Assembly (NCBI GenBank): GCA_037447605.1 | Contig: CM074814.1 | Location: 139,781 to 183,588 of the forward strand | Length of the DNA stretch: 43,808 nt | Reading direction: 5' to 3' | Source: Zygnema circumcarinatum | Lineage: Eukaryota; Streptophyta; Zygnematophyceae; Zygnematales; Zygnemataceae | Translations under genes and position numbers: made by a program | The notes under the pieces: model-generated | What the model was told of the DNA's origin: nothing | Database searches by the model: none | What the model saw: the letters and a program-made list of their open reading frames with translations, nothing else | Shown: positions 15,293 through 26,081 of the stretch, piece after piece | Layout of the letters: each line of letters starts with the position of its first letter | Position numbering within the stretch: position 1 is the stretch's first letter

Positions 15293-18200
15293 TCAAAGCT
15301 TTGAGAGAGGCGGGACCGAACTGGTCAGTCCGGTCTCCTTCGTTGGAGCTCCCTCAAGCTCCGGCTCACTAGGAGGGACATCAATGGCCGGGGATGCATT
15401 GAAGAAGCCGTGGGGCTGTGAAGTGTCAAGCAATACAAGGGAGTTAGAAAAAAACACAAGAACGAATTTCTGCATTTTTGCATACAGGCATTCTCTTTCC
15501 CTCCATTCGCCCTTCACTCACTACATTTTGACTATTTTTTTGAACCCATGTGAAGGGGAGAAAAGCATGCAGTACGTAGTCGAGATACCGTAGAGTAGCC
15601 CAGTGGGGGATACGGATGGGGTGAGAGACGATGGAGGGCACCTGCAGCATGAAGCCCGTGTGCTCCACCGGCATGACCGGCCAATCCTCCAACCTCGGGA
15701 CATGGGTAACACCAAAGACATACCTGCATGCATGTGCAGAATTTCATTCCTACATCAGGGAGAGCCATCATACTAAGCCTAGCAATTATCGGTTCCTGGA
15801 GGAGACAGGCTTCCGCCAAAGCACATGACGCAATTACATCTTCAACTTTTGCATGAGCGACTTTTTGTTCAATACATTCTGACGGATCAGTAAGCCTAGC
15901 AACACAGGCCGGACTTAAGAAACTCGCTGTTCAAGGTGTCATAGGTTCCGAAAAAAGATTTGAATTGAACTCACCACAGGACGACATCTGCTTCGTCAAT
16001 TTTGCGGTTCTGCTTTATCCATGTTCCCAATCCTTCTCCAACTCGGGGGTTTTGATTTGGAAACTCTCCTCCCGGAAAGCATTCCTCGCGAGCGTATGGA
16101 GTGACCCATAAGTTATGCATGAGGAAGGGTGCCCTCCGAAGGAACATGGCATTGGGGTTCACCAGAGGAAGGCAATTGGGCCCTGGAACAAGCTTGTAGG
16201 CTGTCGGATGTCCAGTTCGGTTAACAACACGAGTGTTGCGGACCTGCAGCAATGAAGGCGTAGAGTTAAAATTACCGCTTAAGCGGCATAAAAATAAGTC
16301 AAGTGGCGGTAGGGGTGGGGGGAGGGGACGTAGTGGGAAAAAATGCGAGCGACAGGAAACGCGGAAGGTAAGTGAGAGGGAATGAATGTGAGGGCGAAAT
16401 GGTGGAAGGGAAAGCGCAAGAGCGGGGAGGGAGGTTAGGGAGAGGGGGAAAATGAGTGACGAGGAAGCTGGGGGAGTTAGAGAGGATATTGAAGAATTAG
16501 AGTACGCGAAACCCTAAATCCATGCAGGATTAATCTAGTAAAAGGTGCTCATATACACCTAATACACATACAAACGATCCAGAGCTAGACCGGATACGAA
16601 GGTATGAAGAAGAATACGACAGTTTCCTTCTTACCAGCCAATGGCGGGCGGTTGTCTGATCGCAATCACGAGCTGCTTCTAACTCCGTCTTAAACACTTT
16701 CTCCTCCGCATAGAAAGCGTTGTTGTGAGGGTTGTTTGGGCCGGGCTCTTCCGTCCTCACATTCAATTCTACAACCTGCCCCATCTCTCAATCGTTCCTT
16801 CAGTCAGCAAGTGGGACCTAAGATGTGCTACAAATCCACACTAGCCTGGAACTGTGAATACTATCAACTCTTCCTCCCCATTCGTTTCTCAAAATCCAGG
16901 TAAACCATCAGCTCCATTAGCAGCAACTTTCCTTTGATGAAAAGACCCTTGAAAACCACCCCTAGTGGAATGCAATTTTAATGAGGAGGCTGCTTGCCTA
17001 CCTGATTGGCATGTTCCCCCGGTTTGCAATCAACTGCCATATCTAGCCGAGCTACAAAAAAGTGCTGATGAACGGGTGCATAAAGCCCCGGCGCGATAAC
17101 AGTTCCATATTTCCGATACTCCCCATCACGTAGGGAGCCTACACTAAGGATTCCCGTCAGCTTCACCTCCGCTTCAATTTTTCCATCCTGCCAGCAGAGA
17201 ATTAACAATAGTATTATCCAATTAACGTTAGAAGGTCAAGCTTTCAACACATTTAAACAAAACAAACTTAGGTTTCTTCCCTGAGAATGGCTGCCCGTTT
17301 TGAAGGAGTTTTAGGCACATAAGTGGCGCCTCTAGGAGTCCAACTAGGAACGAGCGAAAATATGCAGGTAAACTGTTTGCTTCTTGCTCTGAATGCTTTG
17401 GAGGCCCAGTGAGAAGTTAGTACCTGGAAGAAATGCCAGAAGAAGCCGTATTCATAATTGGCTATTGTGCAGATAAAGGAGATCGTAAGGCGGCGAGATC
17501 TTCGAACTTCGGTATGGCCACTTCGCCAATCCATGTGCTTCCATAGGATCCCATGATCCTCTTCATGCATGCAAATAACATTTTCTATTGCCTCAACTTG
17601 CCCGGAAAAGGTCGTAAGATACGCGTCAAAATATTTAATGTTGCCAACACAATCACAACCCTGGAGAAGAGTCAAGAAAACGAAGATTCAACTTAAATAT
17701 AGGGAATGAAAGCCCATGGCTTTAAAACATGGTACTGAGGGAACAGGAAAGCTGAACTCCAGTATGAGGATATTGGAAATCTTCTATGTCCCAGAAGTGA
17801 AGAAAAGAGTAGAGTAGAGAGAGCGGGGAGAGCGAGGGGGGAGGGATGGAGAGAGGCACAGAGAAAGGAAGGGCAGGAGAGAAAAACAGAAGAGAGGGAG
17901 CAGGTCGAGCCTGCTAGGACTCTTACTATGACTGGTAGGAGGGGAAAGAGTGACAACAGTACCTTTTTCAAAGAATGTGCATTTTTTCCAAGGCCGTCTT
18001 CTCCGGCATCAAAGGCATTCTTGCGGTAATGTGGTTCAAGGGGGTCGCCATAGGGCACCACCATCTCACAAAAGCTCATTCGGTGCGCTATCGAACGTCT
18101 GCCTTGATTGTCATCATCGTATGCCACGGTGTGAAGGACAAGGCCCTCCTTGGGCGTAAATCCGATACGGAAACTCCACTGCCGCCAGAGAGACATGTTA

Positions 18201-20517
18201 GCATACGACGTTACAAAACATTGCTGATGGTTTTAGAGAATACTGGGGTTGGGGCAGTGGGGCCACAAGAAAGTATTGACCAGCGTGAGCAGTAGCCGTT
18301 AACAGTAACGATGCCACATTTGTACCATGTGACAAACGGACAGTGGAATTTCTTGAGGGATGCCCTCATGCACCCATACAAACAGCCGCAGCAACCGCCA
18401 AAATGACCATAAATCTATCACGCAGATTTCTCGCTGCACTCTTTTTAAGAGAAATGGGGCTATTCTGTAGACGCTCTCACCTTCTGCCACTCCACGGAGT
18501 AGCCATTCACCCGAAAACTGGGCCCCTCCGGCTGCACTATCTGCAGAGGCTTCAGGTCCGTCCGGTCAACCCCTCCCCTGTCTGTGGCCACTGTATAATT
18601 TCGCAGAGGGTCAGGTGGAGGTAGAGGCACAAACTGTTGGTCCTCAAATCCTACCACTTCCATTTTCTGCATATCGACGAGCACCATGATGCCCTCTATA
18701 GGCCGTGCATACCCATTATCGAGTGTGCAGTCGCTTTCAGAACGGGCAAAAAAGATGGGCTTCGCCAGTCGGCGACTTGGATTATCTGCATCGGAGTAGT
18801 ATCCCACACACCTGCAGAGTAATGGTAATTAATAAACAATCAAAATATTGAATACCCGACGTTCAAGACTCCCTAGCTGGTGTTTCTCTTTGAGAAAAAT
18901 GAAAAGGTAATGTCTCCACGAGGTAGTTCTGCCCCATTACATCAACATCATCAGCAAGTTTTATGGATGATAAGGCTTAGGAGTTGATAAAGAGGCTCAC
19001 CAAGGATCAGCCATAACCAGGCTCATGTCATCGATTCCGCGCTTCCGTATGGCTTCAATGAATGGAGGATATGCCTTCACACAGGCTTCACATTCTGCAT
19101 ACTCGACAGCGTCCTGCACAACAGAGAGCACTAGGTAAGAGAACAGTGGTGATAGAAAGACGGGGAGAGAGGAACGTACAGGTGGGCCAGTTCCCAGATT
19201 ACCTGTTCAACAGATTTTATGAGCTACAGAAGCACCAAGGGATACAAAGATAGTAACCGGGACTCACTAGCGGAGGCTGCACATCCGGAATCACTTCGCT
19301 TGATAAAACTCTACCACGCTGATGCCCACCTCGAGCCGCTGCTCTGACTTCAGTGAGCTCCACGATCCATATCGAAGTTTCATTGGTGAGTTTATTGTAA
19401 ACCATAACTCGAGCCTGGCGAGGGGGGAGCTGAACTGGTACAATGGCCGCTCCCCCTTTTCCCCTAGGCAGCTTGTAGAGGCCAGGCTGATAGGGGCGGA
19501 AAAAGTGCGCATTTGCAAGAGCCACCACATCCTTTTCTGGCTCTCGAAGAGACACTTCGCAGAACCGCATCCCATCACGAATCTGCATGTTGGGGAAAAG
19601 AAAGCGGTTTTCTGAATTTGTACTGCAGCAGAATTCAAAACTAGAACTTTGGGCATTGATCAGACTGCAATCGATCGCAGTGGACCAAAAATGCCTTACA
19701 AGGAATTTAATCAATAATCAACAACTTGATGGATAAATTCCTCTTATTGCTTCTGCTACACAAAAGAAACTCACCTCCGGAGTCGCTCCAGCTGCCCGCA
19801 CTGATGCTACTGCGACTGCTACCTCAGCAGCATTCAGAGGGTCCAGGGGGTGCATGAGAGGTGCTCGACCAGAAGGCATATTTCCGCCACCTGGCAATAT
19901 TATATTGGGCAATAGGCAAACCAAGCAATCAGACAATGCTCTGCCGTTACGAGGGAAGTCTCATCAATTCAAGGCCTCATCATGTCCTTCTGATTAACTT
20001 GTTAGACGTAATGCTTGATAAGATTATGAAAAGAAGTAACTGCTTCACAAGAATGTACGCCAGGGCACGCACACGGAAAAAAAAACAATATCTCAAAAGA
20101 CCAGCTGTCAGACTGCTTCATAAACTAAAACGGGATAGGGAAAGCTCAGCAAAGTTCAGTTTATTTCCATCGATCAAATTTGTCCCTTCCAGGATCCGCG
20201 ATTCAATGTTAAACAACTCAATAGGAAAACAAGGCTTTACTCTAACTCTTCTGTTCCAAAAACCACAGCAGCGACAACGATAGGCAGCAACGTCAGGGGA
20301 ATAATCATAGAACATAATGAAAAAACACCTCACTTGCAGCAGCAGGCGACGCATTTGTAGCCAAGGCTCCTGCAAATGCTTTAGGGTCCAAGGCTGCCTC
20401 AGCTCCCCCTTGCTTAGCCGCAAAAGTGGCGCTCATTTCTACTTGAGAGAGTGCGTCTTGCTCACAACTGCTGCAGGCAGCAGCTTTATTTGAACTTTGC
20501 TTCGATTCCGGAGCCAT
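15293..20517 (-). CDS. Peroxisomal copper amine oxidase (primary-amine oxidase)
   Basis: Oxidises primary amines such as polyamines to aldehyde, ammonia and hydrogen peroxide using copper and topaquinone. Twelve exons: 20517-20334, 19890-19775, 19582-19268, 19113-19001, 18811-18481, 18178-17963, 17660-17424, 17187-17002, 16775-16635, 16243-15975, 15723-15642, 15415-15293, giving 770 residues with every phase consistent. The topaquinone precursor is the first Tyr of NYEY (Tyr494). Copper ligands are in HQHF (His544, His546) and VTHVPR (His710). The likely catalytic-base Asp is in [10 protein letters not shown] (about 375). Other family signatures are [36 protein letters not shown] and [10 protein letters not shown]. 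The protein ends in SKL, a canonical PTS1, and has no obvious signal peptide, so it should act in peroxisomes, as some plant relatives do. Four ERSE-I motifs lie about 0.86-1.14 kb upstream of the start codon. Confidence 0.97.
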
Positions 20518-21373
20518 GGATTCGCTGTTCCTTCTGCAACAACAATATCACTTCCAACAGTCAATGGAAGCTAACACTAAAAAAGAACTTATAAGAAGAA
20601 AACTGCAGGAGCTAAAGGTGACGGAAGAGGCTTTAAAGGAATTATCTGTGGTAATGCGCAGAAAATTCTGGGCGGCAATTGGCAGCCAAGGCAATGTGAA
20701 TAAACAACAAGGAAATGCAGGCTATAAGAAAATGTTCGCCGGGCAAGAAAAAGCGGATATTCTGCAAAACTCGAATTAAGATACTCTAACGAGATATTCT
20801 GAAGCAATCAGCTTGCAAGCTGCAAATCCGTAACGTTGGAAACGCAGACATCCAGGAATGTTATGCAGCTGACCAGAAAGAGAAAGTATACACTCCAATT
20901 CAAGACATAAATTACCGCATTTTGCAAATACGAGTACAGGTATGGTAGCAAGTGATGAGCCAGGCTCAAGCCGGAACCACATGTACCACGAACACTGACA
21001 ACGAGGAGATGCGAAAATACCGTCGGAATAAGACTTACCACTAACACTTTCACGAATTTGAACTTGATTGCGCGATATCACTCAATTACAACAGCTTCAA
21101 TGCATGCTTATATGATGCTTCTTTTGCTTCCCTCTGCCCGCTGCCAGATCTCTCCTCCGGCTCCTCGTGCAAGTGTCTTGCCAGTGTGCTTGGACAGCCT
21201 GCAAATCTGCCCAAAAACAAGGGCAGGACTAAAAAAGGAGTAGTCGACCAATGACAGGTCCTCAAGTCGGACCGGGCAGCTCGACGGGCACGAAAATGGA
21301 AACTTGGAGTTCCGAGGACAAGAAAGACGGTGCTGCAGCGAAAGGACGCGGGCGGGACTCCGAACGGGTATCA

Positions 21374-21392
21374 CCAATGGGAATCCACCACG
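21374..21392 (+). promoter_or_regulatory. ERSE-I (CCAAT-N9-CCACG), copy 1
   Basis: Exact match: CCAAT at 21374-21378, nine bases, CCACG at 21388-21392, continuing into a full G-box CACGTG. ERSE-I is the known endoplasmic-reticulum stress element bound by NF-Y with a bZIP factor (ATF6 in animals, bZIP28/60 in plants). It lies about 860 bp upstream of the amine oxidase start. Confidence 0.7.
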
Positions 21393-21413
21393 TGGACACT
21401 CCTGAAATAAAAA

Positions 21414-21432
21414 CCAATCACAGGGCTCCACG
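21414..21432 (+). promoter_or_regulatory. ERSE-I, copy 2 (left half of an inverted pair)
   Basis: CCAAT at 21414-21418, nine bases, CCACG at 21428-21432. The ACG core is followed by CC rather than TG, so this is an ERSE without a G-box. It faces copy 3 to make a 53-bp inverted pair. Confidence 0.65.
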
Positions 21433-21447
21433 CCTACCAAGTTCTGA

Positions 21448-21466
21448 CGTGGCATACTTTGATTGG
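21448..21466 (-). promoter_or_regulatory. ERSE-I, copy 3 (right half of an inverted pair)
   Basis: On the plus strand CGTGG at 21448-21452, nine bases, ATTGG at 21462-21466. It is preceded by TGA, so it also reads TGACGTGG, the UPRE core. Confidence 0.7.
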
Positions 21467-21639
21467 TTTGTATGTCCAAGATACGGTAACAGTACCGTCG
21501 AGGGGAAATCGGTCTAAATCTTTTTGACGAATCGGAAACTAATTTCGAATTTGCGCCGCATCTGCGTCCCTCTTGGTCCTACTGGGGACATTTTCCATAA
21601 AGATCGCGTCCAGTTTACGCGCAGTTCGAGGACGGGCAT

Positions 21640-21658
21640 CCAATAAGGAGTCACCACG
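21640..21658 (+). promoter_or_regulatory. ERSE-I, copy 4
   Basis: CCAAT at 21640-21644, nine bases, CCACG at 21654-21658, followed by TT. This is the fourth copy within 285 bp upstream of the amine oxidase gene. Confidence 0.65.
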
Positions 21659-21917
21659 TTAACACATCTAATTGTGATAAAGACCGAAATGGACACGTGG
21701 TTAGCCGTCACGGCACAGTTTTCTGAATGGATTTTAATCGAGAAAGTACGGCGACGGTACGGCATTGTGAACCAAACGGTAGGGGATAATTTGTCGTTTT
21801 GCGACATGTTGTCGGGAAGCGGGCCGAAGGGATCGGTTGTCGGCTAACTGATTGAGAGCTAAAAGATTAGATGTTTTTTGATATTAAAAATTTAACCTTT
21901 AACTTCAGCTGAACATC

Positions 21918-21990
21918 GGGGATGTAGCTCACATGGTAGAGCGCTCGCTTCGCATGCGAGAGGTACGGGGATCGATACCCCGCGTCTCCA
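21918..21990 (+). tRNA. tRNA-Ala (anticodon CGC)
   Basis: 73-nt intronless cloverleaf. The acceptor stem is GGGGATG/CGTCTCC with discriminator A. The D arm is GCTCACATGGTAGAGC. The anticodon stem is CTCGC/GCGAG with loop TTCGCAT (anticodon 21951-21953), and the T arm is CGGGGATCGATACCCCG. The third acceptor pair is G-U, the alanine identity element. A run of five T at 21992-21996 is a good Pol III terminator. The sequence closely matches land-plant tRNA-Ala. Confidence 0.97.
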
Positions 21991-22296
21991 CTTTTTCCGT
22001 GCAGGTTTGCAATTTTTTTCGCTGCGGGAAGCGCTTTTGTTGCTTTGTTATAAGAAATACAAAAGACAAAGAGTTATGGTTAGAGTCACCCTCCACCAAA
22101 GCATCATTCAACGTTGACAAGTTTCAGCTTCAACTTCAGTGACATTTTTCGCCGCTTAATGGAAAAAGAAACAAAGACCTCATGTTTACATTATTGTATC
22201 TCAAATCAAAGCTTAAACTTCACCTTGAAATACAATCCCTACTACAAAAAAAAAATGATCAAGGAAACTCCTTTGTTGAGCACCAATCATGACCAA
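21991..22296. other. Spacer between tRNA-Ala and the ATP10-like gene 3' end
   Basis: Contains the tRNA terminator and probably the 3' untranslated region of the minus-strand gene. I see no coding region. Confidence 0.5.
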
Positions 22297-24955
22297 TCAG
22301 TATGTCTGACTTGGTGCTGGCTCCGTTGACTTTGACGCTGCCTGCTTGAGCAGTTGCTTTGTGCATGCAATCATGGCGTTGACTTCGTCTTCCGTTGACA
22401 TTCCGCTCGCTCGCCACCTCACTCGTCCTCGCTCATCCAGCAAAAATGCGTATCTGCCCGGGAAGAAACGAACACAAACAGAAAAAAAAAAAAAAAAAAA
22501 AAATTGACATTATCAGATTGAAAACTTCTCAATAGTAGGAGGAGAGAGCGATGAGCCCAGAGGCGTGTCAAGCAAACCAGCAAACACTGAATTGGGAGAG
22601 GGAGAGGGAGAGGGAGAGGGAGAGGGAGAGGGAGAGGGAGAGGAGAGGGAGAGGAGAGGGAGAGGGAGAGGGAGAGGGAGAGGAGAGGGAGAGAGGGAGA
22701 GGGAGAGGGAGAGGGAGAGGGAGAGGGAGAGGGAGAGGGAGAGGGAGAGGGAGAGGGAGAGGGAGAGGGAGAGGGAGAGGGAGAGGGAGAGGGAGAGGGA
22801 GAGTGCCTTACCCAGTGAGTCTGTTGATGATTCCAAGAGCCTTCCTCATGGTCCAGGTGTCTCCAAAGGCGTAGAGAACCTTCACCTTCACTTTGGCCTC
22901 CTCTCCTTCCGAGGGCCCCGCCGTGGCCTTAGAGCGCATCGTTCGGAGGAGGAGAGTGCGCACGGGAGGGAGGGAGAGGAGCCAAGACTCGATGAAGGAG
23001 ACCTGAAGGAGAGGGTGGGGGGAGGATAGGAGAGGGAGGGGGAGAGGGAGAGGGAGAGGATAAGAGGGGAAGCGACAGAGAATGGGAGAGAGGGAGGGAG
23101 ATAGCGAGAGAGAGAGAGAGAGAAAGGTACACCGTGAGTTCGGAAGGCCCTCAGAATGATCGAGAATGTAGTCAGGTTGAATACGTTTAAATGTAGCCAA
23201 CCTATAGAGATTACTAAAGCTGAGTGACTACAGCATCACAGAGAGTTGAGCATGTTCAGAGTGAGCTCACCTCGTATGCATGTAGTCCGAGTGTGGGTCC
23301 AAATTCACTCACAAATGGCTTGCTCCAAGACTCCACCATGGCCTGGCCCGGCAACGGAACACAGGGCAGTGAGAAAACGATGAGCAGAAAAAGGACCACA
23401 GAGAAAAAGGTGGAAATTTTGGGCAACTGGCAAAAAAAAAATTGTGTTTTTTTTTTTTTTTTTTTTTCACCTGCGCACCCGCTCGAAAGGTGACGCAGAC
23501 GAGACAAATTCGGTTGCTGCCCGAGTCAACGCCAGTGGACTCAGTCAAAGCTGTGGGCCCCACATGCTGAGGTGGCAGCTCCACAACGGAGCCTTCAGCT
23601 GTCCTCGTCAGCAGATGCGGAAAGAGGGCTGCGGCAGCGACAGGTGTCAGCGCCCGAGCGGTCGTTGCCATCTGCAGGGGCCACGTGGCACCTTTCAATT
23701 AGTTCATGAACTGAACTGAACTGAACTGAACTGAACTGAACTGAACTGAACTGAACTGGACTGGACTGAACTGAACTGGACTGAACTGAACTGGACTGAA
23801 CTGAACTGGACTGAACAACTGAACTGAACTGAACTGAACTGAACTGAACTGAACTGAACTGAACTGAACTGGACTGGACTGAACTGAACTGAACTGAACT
23901 GGACTGAACTGAACTGAACTGGACTGAACTGAACTGGACTGGTCTGAACTGAACTGAGCTGAGCTGAGCTGAGCTGAACTGAACTGAACTGAACTGAACT
24001 GAACTGAACTGGACTGGTCTGAACTGAACTGAGCTGAGCTGAGCTGAACTGAACTGAACTGAACTGAATTGTCACTCATGGAACCGCTGAGCGCTTAAAA
24101 CTCAAACCAAACAAACTCATCAAACCATGTCCAATGCAGTGCGGTATCTTTTCTACTTTTTTACAATCGCCATCTTCTTGACAGTACAAAATTTGACAGA
24201 AAAAAAAAAAAGCTTACTATTGAGTTGTAGATAATCCTCTAAAGGAAATTCATTATTCATATCTCCCACGAACCTTGCCGCTCGTCTTCTTCAGCTCCTT
24301 GAAGTCTTCAAAATAACCGCGATTTACCTCATCCTGCCTGCAACCCCACCACAGATAAACTCAAAATAGCCTTAAGAATAATTCGAATTTTTTATTAGCT
24401 AATTGCTAATTGCTAATTGCTAATTTTAAAAAGTTTAATTCTTGGAGCTACATAGCTTCAGTTCCACTTCGTTCCCAATTCAGTTCCACTTTCACTTTCA
24501 CCACAATCTTCATCCAGTTCAAGTTCAACTCATGCTGCGCCACGTCATGATGTTACTCCATGGCGTGAATCTGAACCCCAATCCCTTTGGGTTTGGATTC
24601 CAGGTTCTTCTTACACAATTTGTTCAGAGAATTCCTTGTTTTCCACTAAGAATTTGCGCTAAGCTACGCGCTTCGTTGAGCTTGCCATTAGCGTTACCGT
24701 AACTAAGTTGACCTACTTCTTTTTGCAAGCGTCGTTTTTCATTATCTAGAATATCTTTGAAAAATATCTTAAATTTCTCGTTTAGTTCTAAATAATGTCG
24801 TAAACGTTTGTTGATTAAAATAACTCGTCGATAGAATCTAAAACAGCAGTTTCGTAAAGTAAAAGGCCTTTTAAGAAGTATATTGTTTCACTTTCGAGGG
24901 TTTCTTGCACTCACAGCTTTTCCCTCTCACGAGCCCACGCCTCCTTGCTGAACAC
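22297..24955 (-). CDS. ATP10: ATP10-like mitochondrial ATP synthase assembly factor, 5' exon(s) uncertain
   Basis: Yeast Atp10 is an inner-membrane chaperone that helps subunit 6 join the F0 sector; plants have a homologous family. Exons found: 24955-24915, 24336-24273, 23671-23471, 23342-23271, 23002-22812, 22453-22297, giving 241 residues plus stop with consistent phases. Family-like stretches are [12 protein letters not shown] near the N-terminal side and [13 protein letters not shown] followed by [24 protein letters not shown] follows, then the C-terminal [17 protein letters not shown], which resembles the family's terminal beta segment. The first exon is not firm; the upstream intron would cross the N gap at 25219-25228. 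A candidate upstream exon (25612-25310) joins in phase and is listed separately. The introns are dominated by simple repeats: a TTCAG-sense minisatellite before exon 23671-23471 and a CTCTCC-sense hexamer before the last exon. Confidence 0.82.
22587..22804. repeat. (GGGAGA)n microsatellite in an ATP10-like intron
   Basis: About 36 hexamer units with a few deletions fill most of the last intron (22454-22811). In the sense direction it reads CTCTCC, a very long pyrimidine tract beginning only a few bases after the donor. Confidence 0.95.
22960..23128. repeat. GA-rich simple repeat overlapping the intron upstream of exon 23002-22812
   Basis: AGGGAGGGGGAGAG-type units between the exon ending at 23271 and the acceptor at 23003, spilling slightly into exon sequence. 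It forms the sense-strand polypyrimidine tract for that acceptor. Confidence 0.75.
23707..24068. repeat. (CTGAA)n minisatellite in an ATP10-like intron
   Basis: About 70 five-base units, mostly CTGAA with CTGGA, CTGAG and CTGGT variants and some higher-order repetition. It occupies most of the intron 23672-24272 and ends about 35 bp from the acceptor. In the transcript each unit reads TTCAG (or TCCAG), so it looks like a chain of 3' splice sites. The ORFs seen across it (VQFSS repeats) are artefacts. Confidence 0.97.
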
Positions 24956-25218
24956 CTGCGCCACATAACGCCAAGTTTTGGCCCAGCATGCGTAAATTAC
25001 AGGAAGGGGGGGGGAAAGGGGAGGGAGAGGAGAGGAGGGAGATCACAAAGTTGTGTGGAAAGAAGGGTGAGATGGAGGGGAGGGAGAGGGAGAGGGGCGG
25101 GAGAGAGAGGGAGGGCAAAATGGGCGGTTAAGAACAAGAAGGAGCAGGAGGGAGGGGTTAAGAAAGGGAAAATGGTGGGAGGTGACATGAAAAAATTCGA
25201 GAGGAGTTAAGATCCCCC

Positions 25219-25228
25219 NNNNNNNNNN
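25219..25228. other. Assembly gap (10 N) beside a poly-C run
   Basis: Ten N bases, followed by a run of about 24 C. The gap size is probably nominal. It lies in the presumed first intron of the ATP10-like gene, so missing sequence may include part of that gene. Confidence 0.98.
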
Positions 25229-25309
25229 CCCCCCCCCCCCCCCCCCCCCCCCCTCTCCTTCTTTTTCTCTATTGTAATGACAAAGGGACGAGCTTCAGGT
25301 TCAGCTTAC

Positions 25310-25612
25310 AGAGAAGACGTTGAGATTTCGGCGGCTTCCGAGAAGCGAGGGGTTGACGAAAAGGGATTGGTTTCCATTTTCAAAAATTCCGAGAATTCGT
25401 TCCTCCGTTTTCCCCAACTCGTGTTGCCGTAAACTGCCAAACTTTTTCTGAACTTGTCCAAATTTTAGAGTTTGAAGGCGTTGTCGAAGGAAGCGCTGTT
25501 CACAAATGCAAATGCCACAAAGAGTGAGCCAAAACGAACCGTTTTTTTGGGATTTGGCTTGAAACCTTAAAATCACAAAAAACCTTTTAAACATGCAAAA
25601 AGGAAAATGCAT
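25310..25612 (-). CDS. Candidate first exon of the ATP10-like gene
   Basis: An open stretch of 101 codons from ATG 25612 to a good donor (GTAAGC at 25309). It joins in phase 0 to the exon starting at 24955, giving NVFS followed by VFSKEAW. The N terminus MHFPFCMFKRFFVILRF is basic and hydrophobic, as a mitochondrial presequence would be. I do not recognise conserved ATP10 residues in it, and the intron would cross the assembly gap, so it is only a candidate. Confidence 0.35.
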
Positions 25613-26056
25613 TGCGTGGGACCTGTGTGCACCTTCTGCATCATTTTGGATGTCAACGAGGTCCAGAGTTATGTTTTAACATAATCGTAAGGTATGTCTC
25701 AATGCCTCTCTGTTCTTTGGGGAGGAGAGAGAGGGAGGAAAAGTAAGAGAGGGGAAGCGAGAGAGAGGGGAGAGAGAGAGAGAGAGAACGAGGGGAGGGA
25801 GACAGACAGACAGAGAGAAGAGAGACAAGTCGTGAAGGGAGTAAGGAAAAGGATCAAGATCAGGTTAACCTTTCTTATTCAATATTAGTCAAGATTAGTC
25901 AAGATTAGTGAGGGGTGGCATTAGAGTTCAAGTTCAGAGTAAGGGATACAGTTTGCTTTGGTGTTAGGGCTGAGAATTTGGGCCTCAAGAAAAGAAAAAA
26001 ACAGGGGAATGAGGCCACCCTACGGTTTAGGGTTAGAATTCAGGGTTCAGGGTTCA

Positions 26057-26081
26057 GGGTTAGGGTTAGGGTTAGGGTTAG
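26057..26081 (+). repeat. Short interstitial telomere-like repeat
   Basis: Four tandem GGGTTA units, preceded by degenerate AGGGTTC copies at 26036-26056. It is the TTAGGG type rather than the usual plant TTTAGGG type, and too short to prove a former telomere. Confidence 0.6.

Larger units (their letters stand above)
20518..21917. other. 5' flank of the amine oxidase gene
   Basis: No gene is recognised. The first several hundred bases are probably leader or leader intron. From 21230 to 21830 the composition changes, with many CCAAT and ACGT-core motifs, four exact ERSE-I elements and several GTACGG motifs (21484-21500, 21747-21765). This is the likely promoter region. Confidence 0.6.

Noticed and set aside
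20516-20779. 87-codon plus-strand ORF starting [10 protein letters not shown]
   Set aside because: Its ATG is the complement of the amine oxidase start (CCATGG palindrome), and it lies antisense to that gene's leader. There is no recognisable domain and no promoter; probably chance.
21933-22142. 69-codon ORF starting MVERSLRMREV
   Set aside because: It is a translation of the tRNA-Ala gene and its flank.
22513-23029. ORFs with Arg-Glu or Ser-Leu repeats
   Set aside because: Translations of the (GGGAGA)n intronic hexamer; only the minus-strand frame at 23002-22812 is a real exon.
23684-23702. CGTGG-N9-ATTAG, resembling an ERSE
   Set aside because: One mismatch in the CCAAT half and it lies inside an intron next to the exon; not counted among the seven exact copies.
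23699-24079. ORFs of 123-126 codons with VQFSS repeats
   Set aside because: Pentanucleotide minisatellite in an intron; 5-bp units keep all frames open.
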